Below are positions 1 through 11,583 of a stretch of 64,000 bases of DNA, piece after piece. The DNA comes from Orlajensenia flava. Its GTDB lineage: Bacteria > Actinomycetota > Actinomycetes > Actinomycetales > Microbacteriaceae. The number at the start of each line of letters is the position of its first letter. The first letter of the stretch is position 1. The notes beneath the pieces were generated by a model. It was not told where the DNA came from, ran no database searches, and saw only the letters and a list, made by a program, of their open reading frames with translations. The stretch lies in the NCBI RefSeq assembly GCF_004801905.1, contig NZ_SSSN01000002.1, forward strand, positions 233,442 through 297,441, in the 5' to 3' direction. Both the position numbers and the translations under genes were made by a program.

Positions 1-30
1 GAAACTCTCAGGCCTATGACAGAGGGGGAG
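1..30 (+). promoter_or_regulatory. Glycine riboswitch, 3' end only (cut by window edge)
   Basis: The first 30 bases carry the conserved closing part of a glycine aptamer: AACTCTCAGGC, a short loop, then GACAGAGGGGGAG. Glycine riboswitches end in this pattern and typically sit just ahead of gcvT, which is the gene that follows here. The 5' half of the aptamer, and any first aptamer of a tandem pair, lies outside the window. It is expected to switch on the gcv operon when glycine is abundant. Confidence 0.85.
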
Positions 31-75
31 TTCCCACACGGCTTGCCGTGCCCGCTCGCGCACCCCGGAGAACTC

Positions 76-1218
<1,143 letters not shown>

Positions 1219-1236
1219 CCGAGAGAGGACGCCATC

Positions 1237-1614
1237 ATGGCTGACAAGACCACCCTGCAGTACACCGCGGAGCACGAGTGGGTGCTCGTCGACGGCGACG
1301 TCGCGACCGTCGGCATCACCGCGTACGCGGCCGACAAGCTCGGCGACGTGGTCTTCGTCGACCTGCCCGCCGTCGATGCCGAGGTCGACGGGGGCACCGT
1401 CGTGGGCGAGATCGAGTCCACCAAGTCGGTCGGCGAGCTGTTCGCGCCCATCGACGGCACCATCACCGAGGTCAACGAGGCCGTCGTCTCGAGCCCCGAG
1501 CTGGTCAACAGCGACCCGTTCGGCGACGGCTGGCTCGTGAAGGTGCGCTTCACTGCCCTGCCAGACGACCTCATGAGCTTCGACGAGTACTCCGCCCTGG
1601 TCGGCGGAGAGTAA
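1237..1614 (+). CDS. gcvH: Glycine cleavage system H protein
   Basis: Lipoyl carrier protein that shuttles the aminomethyl intermediate between the P, T and L proteins. It is 125 residues, the usual size, with the lipoylation motif [12 protein letters not shown] placing the modified lysine at residue 63. AEHEWV near the N terminus is also typical. The ATG follows GAGAGGAC, a good ribosome site. It starts 18 bases after gcvT and ends 15 bases before gcvP, so the three genes form one operon. No lipoate ligase, lipoyl synthase or L protein gene is in view. Confidence 0.96.
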   Translation: MADKTTLQYTAEHEWVLVDGDVATVGITAYAADKLGDVVFVDLPAVDAEVDGGTVVGEIESTKSVGELFAPIDGTITEVNEAVVSSPELVNSDPFGDGWLVKVRFTALPDDLMSFDEYSALVGGE

Positions 1615-1629
1615 GGCAGAATCCGCCCG

Positions 1630-4539
<2,910 letters not shown>

Positions 4540-4621
4540 GCGACGCCGGCTCCGCACCTACTCGACCAGCGGCGGGGACAGGCGTACGGTTGCTCCTGCA
4601 CGACCACCGCCGGAGGGTGCC

Positions 4622-5086
4622 ATGAATCTCGCAGACCTGTTCTGGAACAGCATCGAATTCCTCTTCCTCGCTGGCGTCGTCGTGCTCGCCGCTGTGGGCA
4701 ACCGCCTCAGCCTCGATGCTCGCGCATCGGCGATCCAGCGGCGCGACCCCGGCACCGCATCCGCCCTGCGTCAGGCTCAGGCGATGAGCGACTACGCCTA
4801 CGGCATCGCCGCGTGGATGCCCGAGGTCATCATCGTGTGTACGCCGTCGCGGCGTGCGGCGCTCGCCTCCGACGACGACCTCGCCTTCGCGACCCGCACC
4901 CCGGCACCCCCGCAGCGGCCGGCCGGACGACACGAGCCCGCGCCGCGACGCGTGTATGTCATCAGCAATCGCGTCATCAGCAATCGCGTCATCAGCAGCC
5001 GTGTCAGCCGAACAGCCCCGGCCACCAGGCTGCGGCGAGCGGATACCCGACGAAGGAGACAACGTCGAGAATCGCGTGCGCGATGA
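4622..5086 (+). CDS. Hypothetical small membrane protein; C-terminal part doubtful
   Basis: I do not recognise this ORF. ATG at 4622 follows GGAGGG at good spacing. The first 75 residues look like a protein, with a membrane segment at about residues 11-27 (FLFLAGVVVLAAVG) and then a polar helix. After roughly residue 80 it becomes Arg/Pro/Ser-rich, includes three VISNR-like units encoded by a 15-bp tandem repeat, and runs 83 bases into the convergent CPBP gene. A frameshift near 4830-4900 or erosion by the repeat could explain the poor tail. The N-terminal part is probably real and the C-terminal part may not be. Confidence 0.4.
   Translation: MNLADLFWNSIEFLFLAGVVVLAAVGNRLSLDARASAIQRRDPGTASALRQAQAMSDYAYGIAAWMPEVIIVCTPSRRAALASDDDLAFATRTPAPPQRPAGRHEPAPRRVYVISNRVISNRVISSRVSRTAPATRLRRADTRRRRQRRESRAR
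4959..5003 (+). repeat. 15-bp tandem repeat, three units
   Basis: TCATCAGCAATCGCG occurs twice in perfect tandem (4959-4973, 4974-4988). A third copy with three mismatches follows at 4989-5003. The array ends exactly at the stop codon of the minus-strand CPBP protease gene and encodes VISNR-like units in the plus-strand ORF. Slippage would change length by five codons without shifting the frame. Confidence 0.85.
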
Positions 5087-5789
5087 CGAGCGGCATCGTC
5101 CGACCCCACCGCGTGTAGCACCAGCCGAAGACGACCCCCATCACGGCGTTGCCGACGAACGGCCCCCAGCCCTGGTAGAGGTGGTAGCTTCCGCGCAGCA
5201 GCGCGCTGGCGATGATGATGGTCCACGGCCGCCAGCCGAGCTCGCGCAGCCGCGTGAACAGGTAGCCCACGACGATGATCTCCTCGGTCAGCGCCGCGCG
5301 CAGGGCCGAGAGAACCAGGATGGCGACGCTCCACCAGTAGGGGAAGCCCGATGACGCCTGCACGTTGAGCGTGATGCCGAGCAAACGGGTCGCCGCGAAG
5401 AACGCGAGCCCCGGAACCCCGATCACGGCCGCCAGCGCCACACCGGCGAGGACGTCGCGTCCGGGCCGGCTCAGGTCGAAGCCGATGCGGCGGAAGGGGT
5501 TCAGGGGAGGCTGCGCGAGCAGGTAGAGCACGAGGGCGACCGCGAACAACGCGAAAACCACGCCGAGGAACTGGTAGGTGAAATCCAGCCATTCGCGCTC
5601 GGCCTGCGGGGGATTCAGCTGCGTCGACTGGTCGGCGAGCGGTGTGCCCTTGGTCGCGTCCGCGATGAGGGACACGATCGAGTAGACGGCGGATGCTCCG
5701 AGCGAGAGGCCGAGCACGATGACCACCTCGGTGATGATGCGCGCTCGGGACAGTCGGGGTACGTACGCGCTGTCACCCGGAACCGACAT
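5004..5789 (-). CDS. CPBP family intramembrane metalloprotease (CAAX/Abi-like)
   Basis: Polytopic membrane protein of 261 residues with the CPBP/Abi motifs: adjacent glutamates in ALTEEIIVVGYLF (residues 169-170), an Arg-rich REL segment, a histidine in LRGSYHLYQGW (about 203), and HAILD (about 238). These form the metal site of Rce1-like proteases; bacterial members act in bacteriocin self-immunity, peptide maturation or unknown roles. The start at 5789 is set by GAGGAGG six bases upstream, in preference to an ATG five codons earlier that overlaps that site. It stands alone, with no bacteriocin gene nearby, so its substrate is unknown. Confidence 0.85.
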   Translation of the reverse strand: MSVPGDSAYVPRLSRARIITEVVIVLGLSLGASAVYSIVSLIADATKGTPLADQSTQLNPPQAEREWLDFTYQFLGVVFALFAVALVLYLLAQPPLNPFRRIGFDLSRPGRDVLAGVALAAVIGVPGLAFFAATRLLGITLNVQASSGFPYWWSVAILVLSALRAALTEEIIVVGYLFTRLRELGWRPWTIIIASALLRGSYHLYQGWGPFVGNAVMGVVFGWCYTRWGRTMPLVIAHAILDVVSFVGYPLAAAWWPGLFG

Positions 5790-6026
5790 CCGAGTCCTCC
5801 TCATCTCTCGCGCTCTTACGGGCGATTTCCATCCAGATGGTCATTTTGGCGCAAGGATCTTGCGATCGGGGGACAAGGGCCGCAGTTTCAGGGAGCCATT
5901 GGTTTCTGATGTGTAACGTTTGCGAACTCCGTTTGGATTATCGCCGTCCCCTACCTAGTTTGGATTCATTCGGCGCTCGTGCGCGCTCAAACCCGAGCCG
6001 ACGGTGCCCATCTCACAGGAGGAAAA

Positions 6027-7649
6027 TTGAGAACCAGGAGAATTGGCGTTGCCGCCATTGCTCTGGCGGCCGCAGGAGCGCTTGCGCTCTCCGGTTGCAG
6101 CACCGGAGGCGGAAGCGGCGAAGCCACGTCCAGCGCTTCGTCGGCGATCATCACCACGAACGGCTCTGAGCCCCAGAACCCGTTGATCCCCACCAACACC
6201 AATGAGACTGGTGGCGGCAAGGTCACGGACAGCATCTTCGCCGGCCTCGTGTACTACGACGCCAAGGGCAAGCCGGTCAATGACATGGCCGAGTCCATCA
6301 AGACGGATGACGCCCAGAACTACACCATCAAGATCAAGAGCGGCGAGAAGTTCACCAACGGTGAGCCCGTCACGGCCGACTCGTTCGTGAAGGCGTGGAA
6401 CTACGGCGCAGCGCTCGACAACGCTCAGCTCAACAGCTACTTCTTCGAGGGCATCAAGGGCTTCAGCTACGACGAGAACGTTGCAGAGCTGCCCGGCCTG
6501 AAGGTCGTCGACAAGACCACCTTCACCGTCGAGCTGTCGCAGCCCGAGTCCGACTTCCCGCTGCGTCTGGGCTACACGGCCTTCATGCCGCTGCCCGAGG
6601 CCGCGTTCAAGGACCTCAAGGCCTTCGGCGAGAACCCCATCGGCAACGGCCCCTACAAGCTGGCCTCGAAGGGCGCCTGGGAGCACAACGTCAAGATCTC
6701 CCTGGTCAAGAACAAGGACTACAAGGGTGGACGTACGCCGAAGAACGGCGGACTGGACATCATCTTCTACGCCTCGCAGGATGCGTCGTACGCCGACCTC
6801 CAGGGCGGCAACCTCGACGTGGTCGACCAGATCCCTGAGAGCGCGCTCGGCACGTACCAGAAGGACTTCCCCGACCACTCGGTGAACCAGGCCTCGGCCA
6901 TCTTCCAGTCCTTCACCATCCCGGCTCGCCTCCCGCACTTCGGCGGCGAAGAGGGCAACCTGCGTCGTCAGGCGATCTCCGAGGCGATCAACCGCTCCGA
7001 GATCACCGACAAGATCTTCTCGGGAACCCGCACCCCGGCCCACGACTTCACGTCGCCGGTCATCGACGGGTACTCGGAGGACCTCAAGGGTTCCGACGTG
7101 CTGAAGTACAACGAGTCCAACGCCAAGAAGCTGTGGGCTCAGGCAGACGCCATCTCCCCGTGGAGCGGCACCTTCCAGATCGCCTACAACGCTGACGGCG
7201 GCCACCAGGGCTGGGTCGACGCGGTGACCAACAACATCAAGAACGTGCTCGGCATCGACGCGTCGGGCGCTCCGTTCCCGACCTTCAAGCAGGTTCGCGA
7301 CCAGATCACCAACCGCACCATCCAGACCGCGTTCCGTACCGGTTGGCAGGCCGACTACCCGGCCCTGTACAACTTCCTCGGACCGATCTACGGCACCGGT
7401 GCAGGCTCCAACGACGGCGACTACTCGAACCCCGACGTCGACAAGCTGCTGAAGGAAGGCCTCGCAGAGACCGACACCGCAGCAGCCAACAAGAAGTTCC
7501 AGGACGCTCAGGTGATCCTCTTCAAGGATCTCCCCGCCATCCCGCTGTGGTACTCCACGGTCAACGGCGCATGGGGCGACCAGGTTCAGAACGTGCAGTT
7601 CGGCTGGAACTCCGTGCCGCTGTACTACAACATCACCAAGGCCGAGTAA
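6027..7649 (+). CDS. Peptide ABC transporter substrate-binding lipoprotein (SBP family 5)
   Basis: Extracytoplasmic binding protein of an OppA/DppA-type importer, 540 residues. The N terminus is Arg-rich, followed by a hydrophobic stretch and the lipobox ALSGC, so Cys24 should be lipidated and anchor it outside the membrane. Family-5 features include NPIGNGPYKL and FTNGEPVTADSFVKAWNYG. The start is TTG at 6027, because AGGAGG lies four bases upstream; the earlier ATG at 5979 would place a hydrophilic stretch before the signal peptide. Two permeases and a fused ATPase follow, separated by a strong hairpin. Peptides are the likely substrate, but the exact ligand cannot be read from sequence. 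Confidence 0.93.
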   Translation: MRTRRIGVAAIALAAAGALALSGCSTGGGSGEATSSASSAIITTNGSEPQNPLIPTNTNETGGGKVTDSIFAGLVYYDAKGKPVNDMAESIKTDDAQNYTIKIKSGEKFTNGEPVTADSFVKAWNYGAALDNAQLNSYFFEGIKGFSYDENVAELPGLKVVDKTTFTVELSQPESDFPLRLGYTAFMPLPEAAFKDLKAFGENPIGNGPYKLASKGAWEHNVKISLVKNKDYKGGRTPKNGGLDIIFYASQDASYADLQGGNLDVVDQIPESALGTYQKDFPDHSVNQASAIFQSFTIPARLPHFGGEEGNLRRQAISEAINRSEITDKIFSGTRTPAHDFTSPVIDGYSEDLKGSDVLKYNESNAKKLWAQADAISPWSGTFQIAYNADGGHQGWVDAVTNNIKNVLGIDASGAPFPTFKQVRDQITNRTIQTAFRTGWQADYPALYNFLGPIYGTGAGSNDGDYSNPDVDKLLKEGLAETDTAAANKKFQDAQVILFKDLPAIPLWYSTVNGAWGDQVQNVQFGWNSVPLYYNITKAE

Positions 7650-7693
7650 TTCACTCGAGCTGAGCCGACGGGGTTAGACTCCTGAGGCGCTCC

Positions 7694-7726
7694 AGTGGGG
7701 CGGCGGCTATCAGCCGCCGCCCCACT
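7694..7726 (+). terminator. Perfect 15-bp hairpin between SBP and permease genes
   Basis: AGTGGGGCGGCGGCT, a 3-base loop ATC, then its exact reverse complement. No T tract follows, so it may act as an attenuator or an mRNA 3'-end stabiliser rather than a full terminator. It lies 45 bases after the binding-protein stop and 110 bases before the first permease. It could keep binding-protein mRNA in excess of the membrane components. Confidence 0.75.
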
Positions 7727-7836
7727 CCCACGCTCGACCGCCACCGGGCCGCTACAGCGGTACTCTGGTTCGGTCGAGCTTGATAGACAGTTAGGTTCCA
7801 TTCATGTCACCTACCCCCTTAAGCGGGGCCTGATCC

Positions 7837-8766
7837 ATGGCCGGCTACATCGTCCGCCGCATTCTTCAGGCGGTCCCCGTCTTCCTGGGAACAACGTTCC
7901 TCATCTATTTCATGGTCTTCGCCATGCCGGGCGATCCGATCATCGCCCTGTTCGGAGACAAGACCCCCAACCCGGCCGTCGTCGCCCAGCTGCGTGAGCG
8001 GTATCACCTCGACCAGCCGTTCATCGTCCAGTACTTCATCTTCCTCGGCGGCATCTTCCGCGGCGATCTCGGCGTCTCGTTCTCGGGCCAGCCGGTAGCG
8101 GAAATCCTCGCCAAGACCTTCCCGGTCACCCTGCGCCTGGCCGCACTGGCGATCTTCTTCGAGATGGTCGCCGGCATCACCGTCGGCCTCATCAGCGGTC
8201 TCCGCAAGGGCAAGCTGTTCGACTCGAGCGCGCTCCTGGTCAGCCTGGTGCTCATCTCGCTGCCGATCTTCGTGATCGCCTTCGTCTTCCAACTCGTCTT
8301 CGGCGTTCAGCTGGGGTGGTTCCGAACGACGGTCGGCTTCGGAGCGCCCATCCAGGACCTGATCATGCCAGCGCTGGTGCTGGCGACCATCTCGTTCGCC
8401 CAGATCTCGAGACTGACACGGTCGTCCGTCATCGACACGAGCGGACAGGACTTCGTGCGCACCGCTGCCTCGAAGGGTCTCAGCCGTCGCCGAATCGTTC
8501 CGGTGCACATCCTGCGCAACTCGCTGATCCCCGTGGTCACCTACCTCGCCGTCGACTTCGGGACCCTGATGGTCGGTGCCACGATCACCGAGGGAATCTT
8601 CAACGTGCCGGGCGTCGGTCGCACCCTCTACCAGGCCATCATCCGCGGTGAGGGACCGACCGTCGTGTCGTTCGTCACCGTCATGGTCCTGATCTACCTC
8701 GTGGTGAACATTCTGGTGGATCTGTTCTACGCCGTTCTCGACCCGAGGATCCGCTATGCCAAGTAA
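7837..8766 (+). CDS. Peptide ABC transporter permease (DppB/OppB type)
   Basis: First inner-membrane subunit of the importer, 309 residues with about six membrane segments. The N terminus YIVRRILQAVPVFLGTTFL is the typical OppB opening. The coupling loop that contacts the ATPase, DFVRTAASKGLSRRRIVPVH, carries the EAA-like motif near residues 205-225. It ends in PRIRYAK. It overlaps the next permease by 11 bases, so the two should be translated together. The gap upstream holds the 7694-7726 hairpin, and a weak internal promoter there cannot be excluded. Confidence 0.94.
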   Translation: MAGYIVRRILQAVPVFLGTTFLIYFMVFAMPGDPIIALFGDKTPNPAVVAQLRERYHLDQPFIVQYFIFLGGIFRGDLGVSFSGQPVAEILAKTFPVTLRLAALAIFFEMVAGITVGLISGLRKGKLFDSSALLVSLVLISLPIFVIAFVFQLVFGVQLGWFRTTVGFGAPIQDLIMPALVLATISFAQISRLTRSSVIDTSGQDFVRTAASKGLSRRRIVPVHILRNSLIPVVTYLAVDFGTLMVGATITEGIFNVPGVGRTLYQAIIRGEGPTVVSFVTVMVLIYLVVNILVDLFYAVLDPRIRYAK

Positions 8767-9706
8767 GACAACGAACCTGCCCCACTTCGTCGCGCCTGTC
8801 GAGGAGACCCCTCTCGTCGCGATCGACTCGGTCAAGGTCGACGAGAAGCCGTCGAATCTCTGGATCGACGCGTGGCGCGACATGCGCAAGCGTCCGATGT
8901 TCTGGATCTCGGCCGTCCTGATCGTGCTCGTGGTCCTGGTCGCGATCTTCCCGTCCCTGTTCACCGCGGCAGCCCCCAACAACAACTGCTACCTGCAGAA
9001 CAGCAACGGCGGCCCGACGGCCGGCCATCCTCTGGGATTCACCAAGCAGGGTTGCGACGTTTTCGCTCGCATCGTCTACGGCACGTCGACGTCGCTGTCG
9101 GTGGGCATCCTCGTGACGATCCTCGTGGCCGTGCTCGGAATCGTCTTCGGTGCATTCGCGGGGTTCTACGGCGGATGGATCGACAGCGTGCTCTCGCGCC
9201 TCGGCGACATCTTCTTCTCGATCCCCTACATCCTCGCCGCCGTCGTCATCATGAGCGTCCTGTCCCAGTACCGGAACGTGATCGTCCTCGCCCTGGCGAT
9301 CGGCATCTTCGCATGGCCATCCACGGCGCGCGTGCTTCGAGCCGAGATACTCCGGGTGAAGAACTCCGACTTCGTGATGGCGTCCACGGCTCTCGGTGTC
9401 TCACGGTTCCGCATCCTGGTGCGTCACGTGCTGCCCAACTCGATCGCGCCGGTCATCGTCGTCACGACGATCTCGCTCGCCGCCGCGATCGTCGCCGAGG
9501 CCTCGCTCTCGTTCCTCGGGGTGGGTCTGCCGTCTTCCGTCATGTCGTGGGGTAACGACATCAGCCAGGCGCAGACCGATCTCCGTACCAACCCGATGAC
9601 GCTCATCTACCCGTCGATCGCCCTGTCGATCACGGTTCTGAGCTTCATCATGATGGGCGAGGTCATCCGCGACGCCCTCGACCCGAAGGCGAGGGCACAG
9701 CGTTGA
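8756..9706 (+). CDS. Peptide ABC transporter permease (DppC/OppC type)
   Basis: Second inner-membrane subunit, 316 residues. The cytoplasmic N terminus with WRDMRKRPMFW and the first membrane helix are typical of OppC. A periplasmic stretch with LGFTKQGCDVFARIVYGTSTS follows, then five more helices. The EAA loop is DFVMASTALGVSRFRILVRH near residues 203-222. The start ATG lies within the last codons of the preceding permease, and its stop overlaps the ATPase start by four bases (TTGA). This gives a fully coupled three-gene set. Confidence 0.94.
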   Translation: MPSKTTNLPHFVAPVEETPLVAIDSVKVDEKPSNLWIDAWRDMRKRPMFWISAVLIVLVVLVAIFPSLFTAAAPNNNCYLQNSNGGPTAGHPLGFTKQGCDVFARIVYGTSTSLSVGILVTILVAVLGIVFGAFAGFYGGWIDSVLSRLGDIFFSIPYILAAVVIMSVLSQYRNVIVLALAIGIFAWPSTARVLRAEILRVKNSDFVMASTALGVSRFRILVRHVLPNSIAPVIVVTTISLAAAIVAEASLSFLGVGLPSSVMSWGNDISQAQTDLRTNPMTLIYPSIALSITVLSFIMMGEVIRDALDPKARAQR

Positions 9707-11457
9707 GCACCCCCACCGTGACCATCGGACGCACCGCAGACGATGAGCGTCCCATCCTCGAGGTCAAAGACCTGCAGGTCGGCTTCACCACCCAGAACGG
9801 CGTGGTCAAGGCCGTCGACGGCGTCAACATCACCCTCTACCGCGGGCAGTCGCTCGCGATCGTGGGCGAGTCGGGCTCCGGCAAGTCGACAACGGCCCAC
9901 GCCATCATCAAGCTGCTTCCCGGCAGCGGAAAGATCACCGGTGGGCAGATCCTGCTCGACGGCGTCGACCTGACCGCCAAGTCCGAGAGGGAGATGGAGG
10001 AGGTTCGCGGCACCGGAATCGGTTTCGTGCCCCAGGACCCGATGTCCAACCTCAACCCGGTCTGGTCGATCGGGTTCCAGGTCGAGGAGGCCATCAAGGC
10101 CAACGGGATCGCGTCGGGTCGCAAGGCCGTGAAGGCTCGCGCCATCGAGGTGCTCAAGGAGGCGGGCCTCGGCGACGCCGACCGCCGCATGAAGCAGTTC
10201 CCGCACCAGTTCTCGGGCGGTATGCGCCAGCGCGTGCTCATCGGCATGGGTCTCGCGGCCAACCCGAAGCTGCTCATCGCCGACGAGCCCACCTCGGCGC
10301 TCGACGTGACCGTGCAGCGGGTGATCCTCGACCACCTCGAGTCGCTCACGCGGGACCTCGGCACCACGCTGCTGTTCATCACGCACGACCTCGGCCTCGC
10401 GGCGGAGCGCGCCGAGCAGCTCGTGGTGATGTACAAGGGCCGGGTCGTCGAATCCGGCTCGTCGGTGGAGATCCTGCAGAACCCGCAGCATCCCTACACG
10501 CAGCGACTCGTGGCGGCCGCGCCGAGCCTGGCCTCGCGCCGCATCCAGGCATCCGTCCACAACGAGCAGCAGGAGATCGAGGTCGATCACGCCGACGACT
10601 CCGCCGCCGAGGTCATCGACCTGCTGTCCACGGCGGAGGCTCGCGCTGAGGCGGTCGAGGCCGCGTCGCACAAGGAGCCCGCCATCGTGGTGGAGGACCT
10701 CACCAAGGTCTTCAAGATCCGCGGATCAGGCAACTTCACCGCCGTCGACAGCATCAGCTTCCAGATCGCCCGGGGCACGACGACCGCGCTGGTCGGCGAG
10801 TCCGGATCCGGCAAGTCGACCGTGGCCAAGATGCTGCTGAAGCTCGAGGACGTCACGAGCGGCAAGATCCTCGTCGGAGGCAAGGATCTCGCCTCCACGA
10901 CCGGTAAGGAGCTGTTCAACCTGCGCAGCAGGATGCAGCCCGTCTTCCAGGACCCGTACGGTTCGCTCAACCCGTTGCGCAACATCGGCAACACCATCGG
11001 GGAGCCGCTGCAGGTCCACGGAGTGGGAACCCGGGCGACCCGTCGTGCCCGTGTACTCGAGCTGCTCGACCAGGTCTCGCTCCCCAGCACCCTTGTCACG
11101 CGGTACCCCAACGAGTTGTCGGGTGGCCAGCGTCAGCGCATCGCCATTGCGCGGGCGCTCGCGCTCAAGCCGGAGATCGTCATCCTCGACGAGGCCGTGT
11201 CGGCTCTCGACGTGCTCGTGCAGGCCCAGATCCTGCGCCTGCTCGCCGACCTGCAGGCCGAGCTCGATCTCACCTACCTGTTCATCACGCACGACCTCGC
11301 GGTCGTCCGGGTGATCGCGGACAACGTCTGCGTCATGCAGAAGGGCAAGATCGTCGAGGCGGCGCCGACCGACGAGGTGTTCGACAACCCCAAGGAGCAG
11401 TACACGCGCGACCTGCTCGACGCCATCCCCGGGGCGAGCATCGAGCTCGCCAGCTGA
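9703..11457 (+). CDS. Fused double ATP-binding protein of the peptide ABC transporter (DppD-DppF)
   Basis: Both nucleotide-binding domains of the importer lie in one 584-residue chain. Domain 1: Walker A GESGSGKST at 55-63, signature SGGMRQRV at about 171, Walker B LLIADEP at 190-196. A linker of about 60 residues rich in Glu and Ala follows. Domain 2: Walker A at 365-373, signature LSGGQRQRIAIARAL, Walker B IVILDEA. Both domains keep their catalytic motifs. The start is TTG in the TTGA overlap with the permease stop. NPQHPYTQRLVAA after domain 1 is the oligopeptide-transporter C-terminal motif. A strong terminator follows. Confidence 0.94.
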   Translation: MSTPTVTIGRTADDERPILEVKDLQVGFTTQNGVVKAVDGVNITLYRGQSLAIVGESGSGKSTTAHAIIKLLPGSGKITGGQILLDGVDLTAKSEREMEEVRGTGIGFVPQDPMSNLNPVWSIGFQVEEAIKANGIASGRKAVKARAIEVLKEAGLGDADRRMKQFPHQFSGGMRQRVLIGMGLAANPKLLIADEPTSALDVTVQRVILDHLESLTRDLGTTLLFITHDLGLAAERAEQLVVMYKGRVVESGSSVEILQNPQHPYTQRLVAAAPSLASRRIQASVHNEQQEIEVDHADDSAAEVIDLLSTAEARAEAVEAASHKEPAIVVEDLTKVFKIRGSGNFTAVDSISFQIARGTTTALVGESGSGKSTVAKMLLKLEDVTSGKILVGGKDLASTTGKELFNLRSRMQPVFQDPYGSLNPLRNIGNTIGEPLQVHGVGTRATRRARVLELLDQVSLPSTLVTRYPNELSGGQRQRIAIARALALKPEIVILDEAVSALDVLVQAQILRLLADLQAELDLTYLFITHDLAVVRVIADNVCVMQKGKIVEAAPTDEVFDNPKEQYTRDLLDAIPGASIELAS

Positions 11458-11472
11458 CGGACGCGGTACACT

Positions 11473-11512
11473 GGGTGGTCGGGTGCGTTCTGCACCCGGC
11501 CACCCTTCTTTC
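11473..11512 (+). terminator. Rho-independent terminator after the peptide transporter operon
   Basis: GGGTGGTCGGGTGC (11473-11486), loop GTTCT, then a complementary arm (11492-11505) with a single G-T wobble, followed by TTCTTTC. A 14-bp GC-rich stem with a pyrimidine tail 15 bases after the ATPase stop fits an intrinsic terminator. It separates the transporter from typA. Confidence 0.85.
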
Positions 11513-11583
11513 GCGCCGCCCATGATGCCTGCGCGTTCGGGCATCACACGGATGCCGTAGCCACAGCAAAGGAACTCAGATCC

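Noticed and set aside
11523-11545. Imperfect hairpin with a TGATGCC/GGCATCA stem in the typA leader.
   Set aside because: Only a 7-bp stem with a 9-base loop and no T tract, after a much better terminator; not strong enough for a separate regulatory call.
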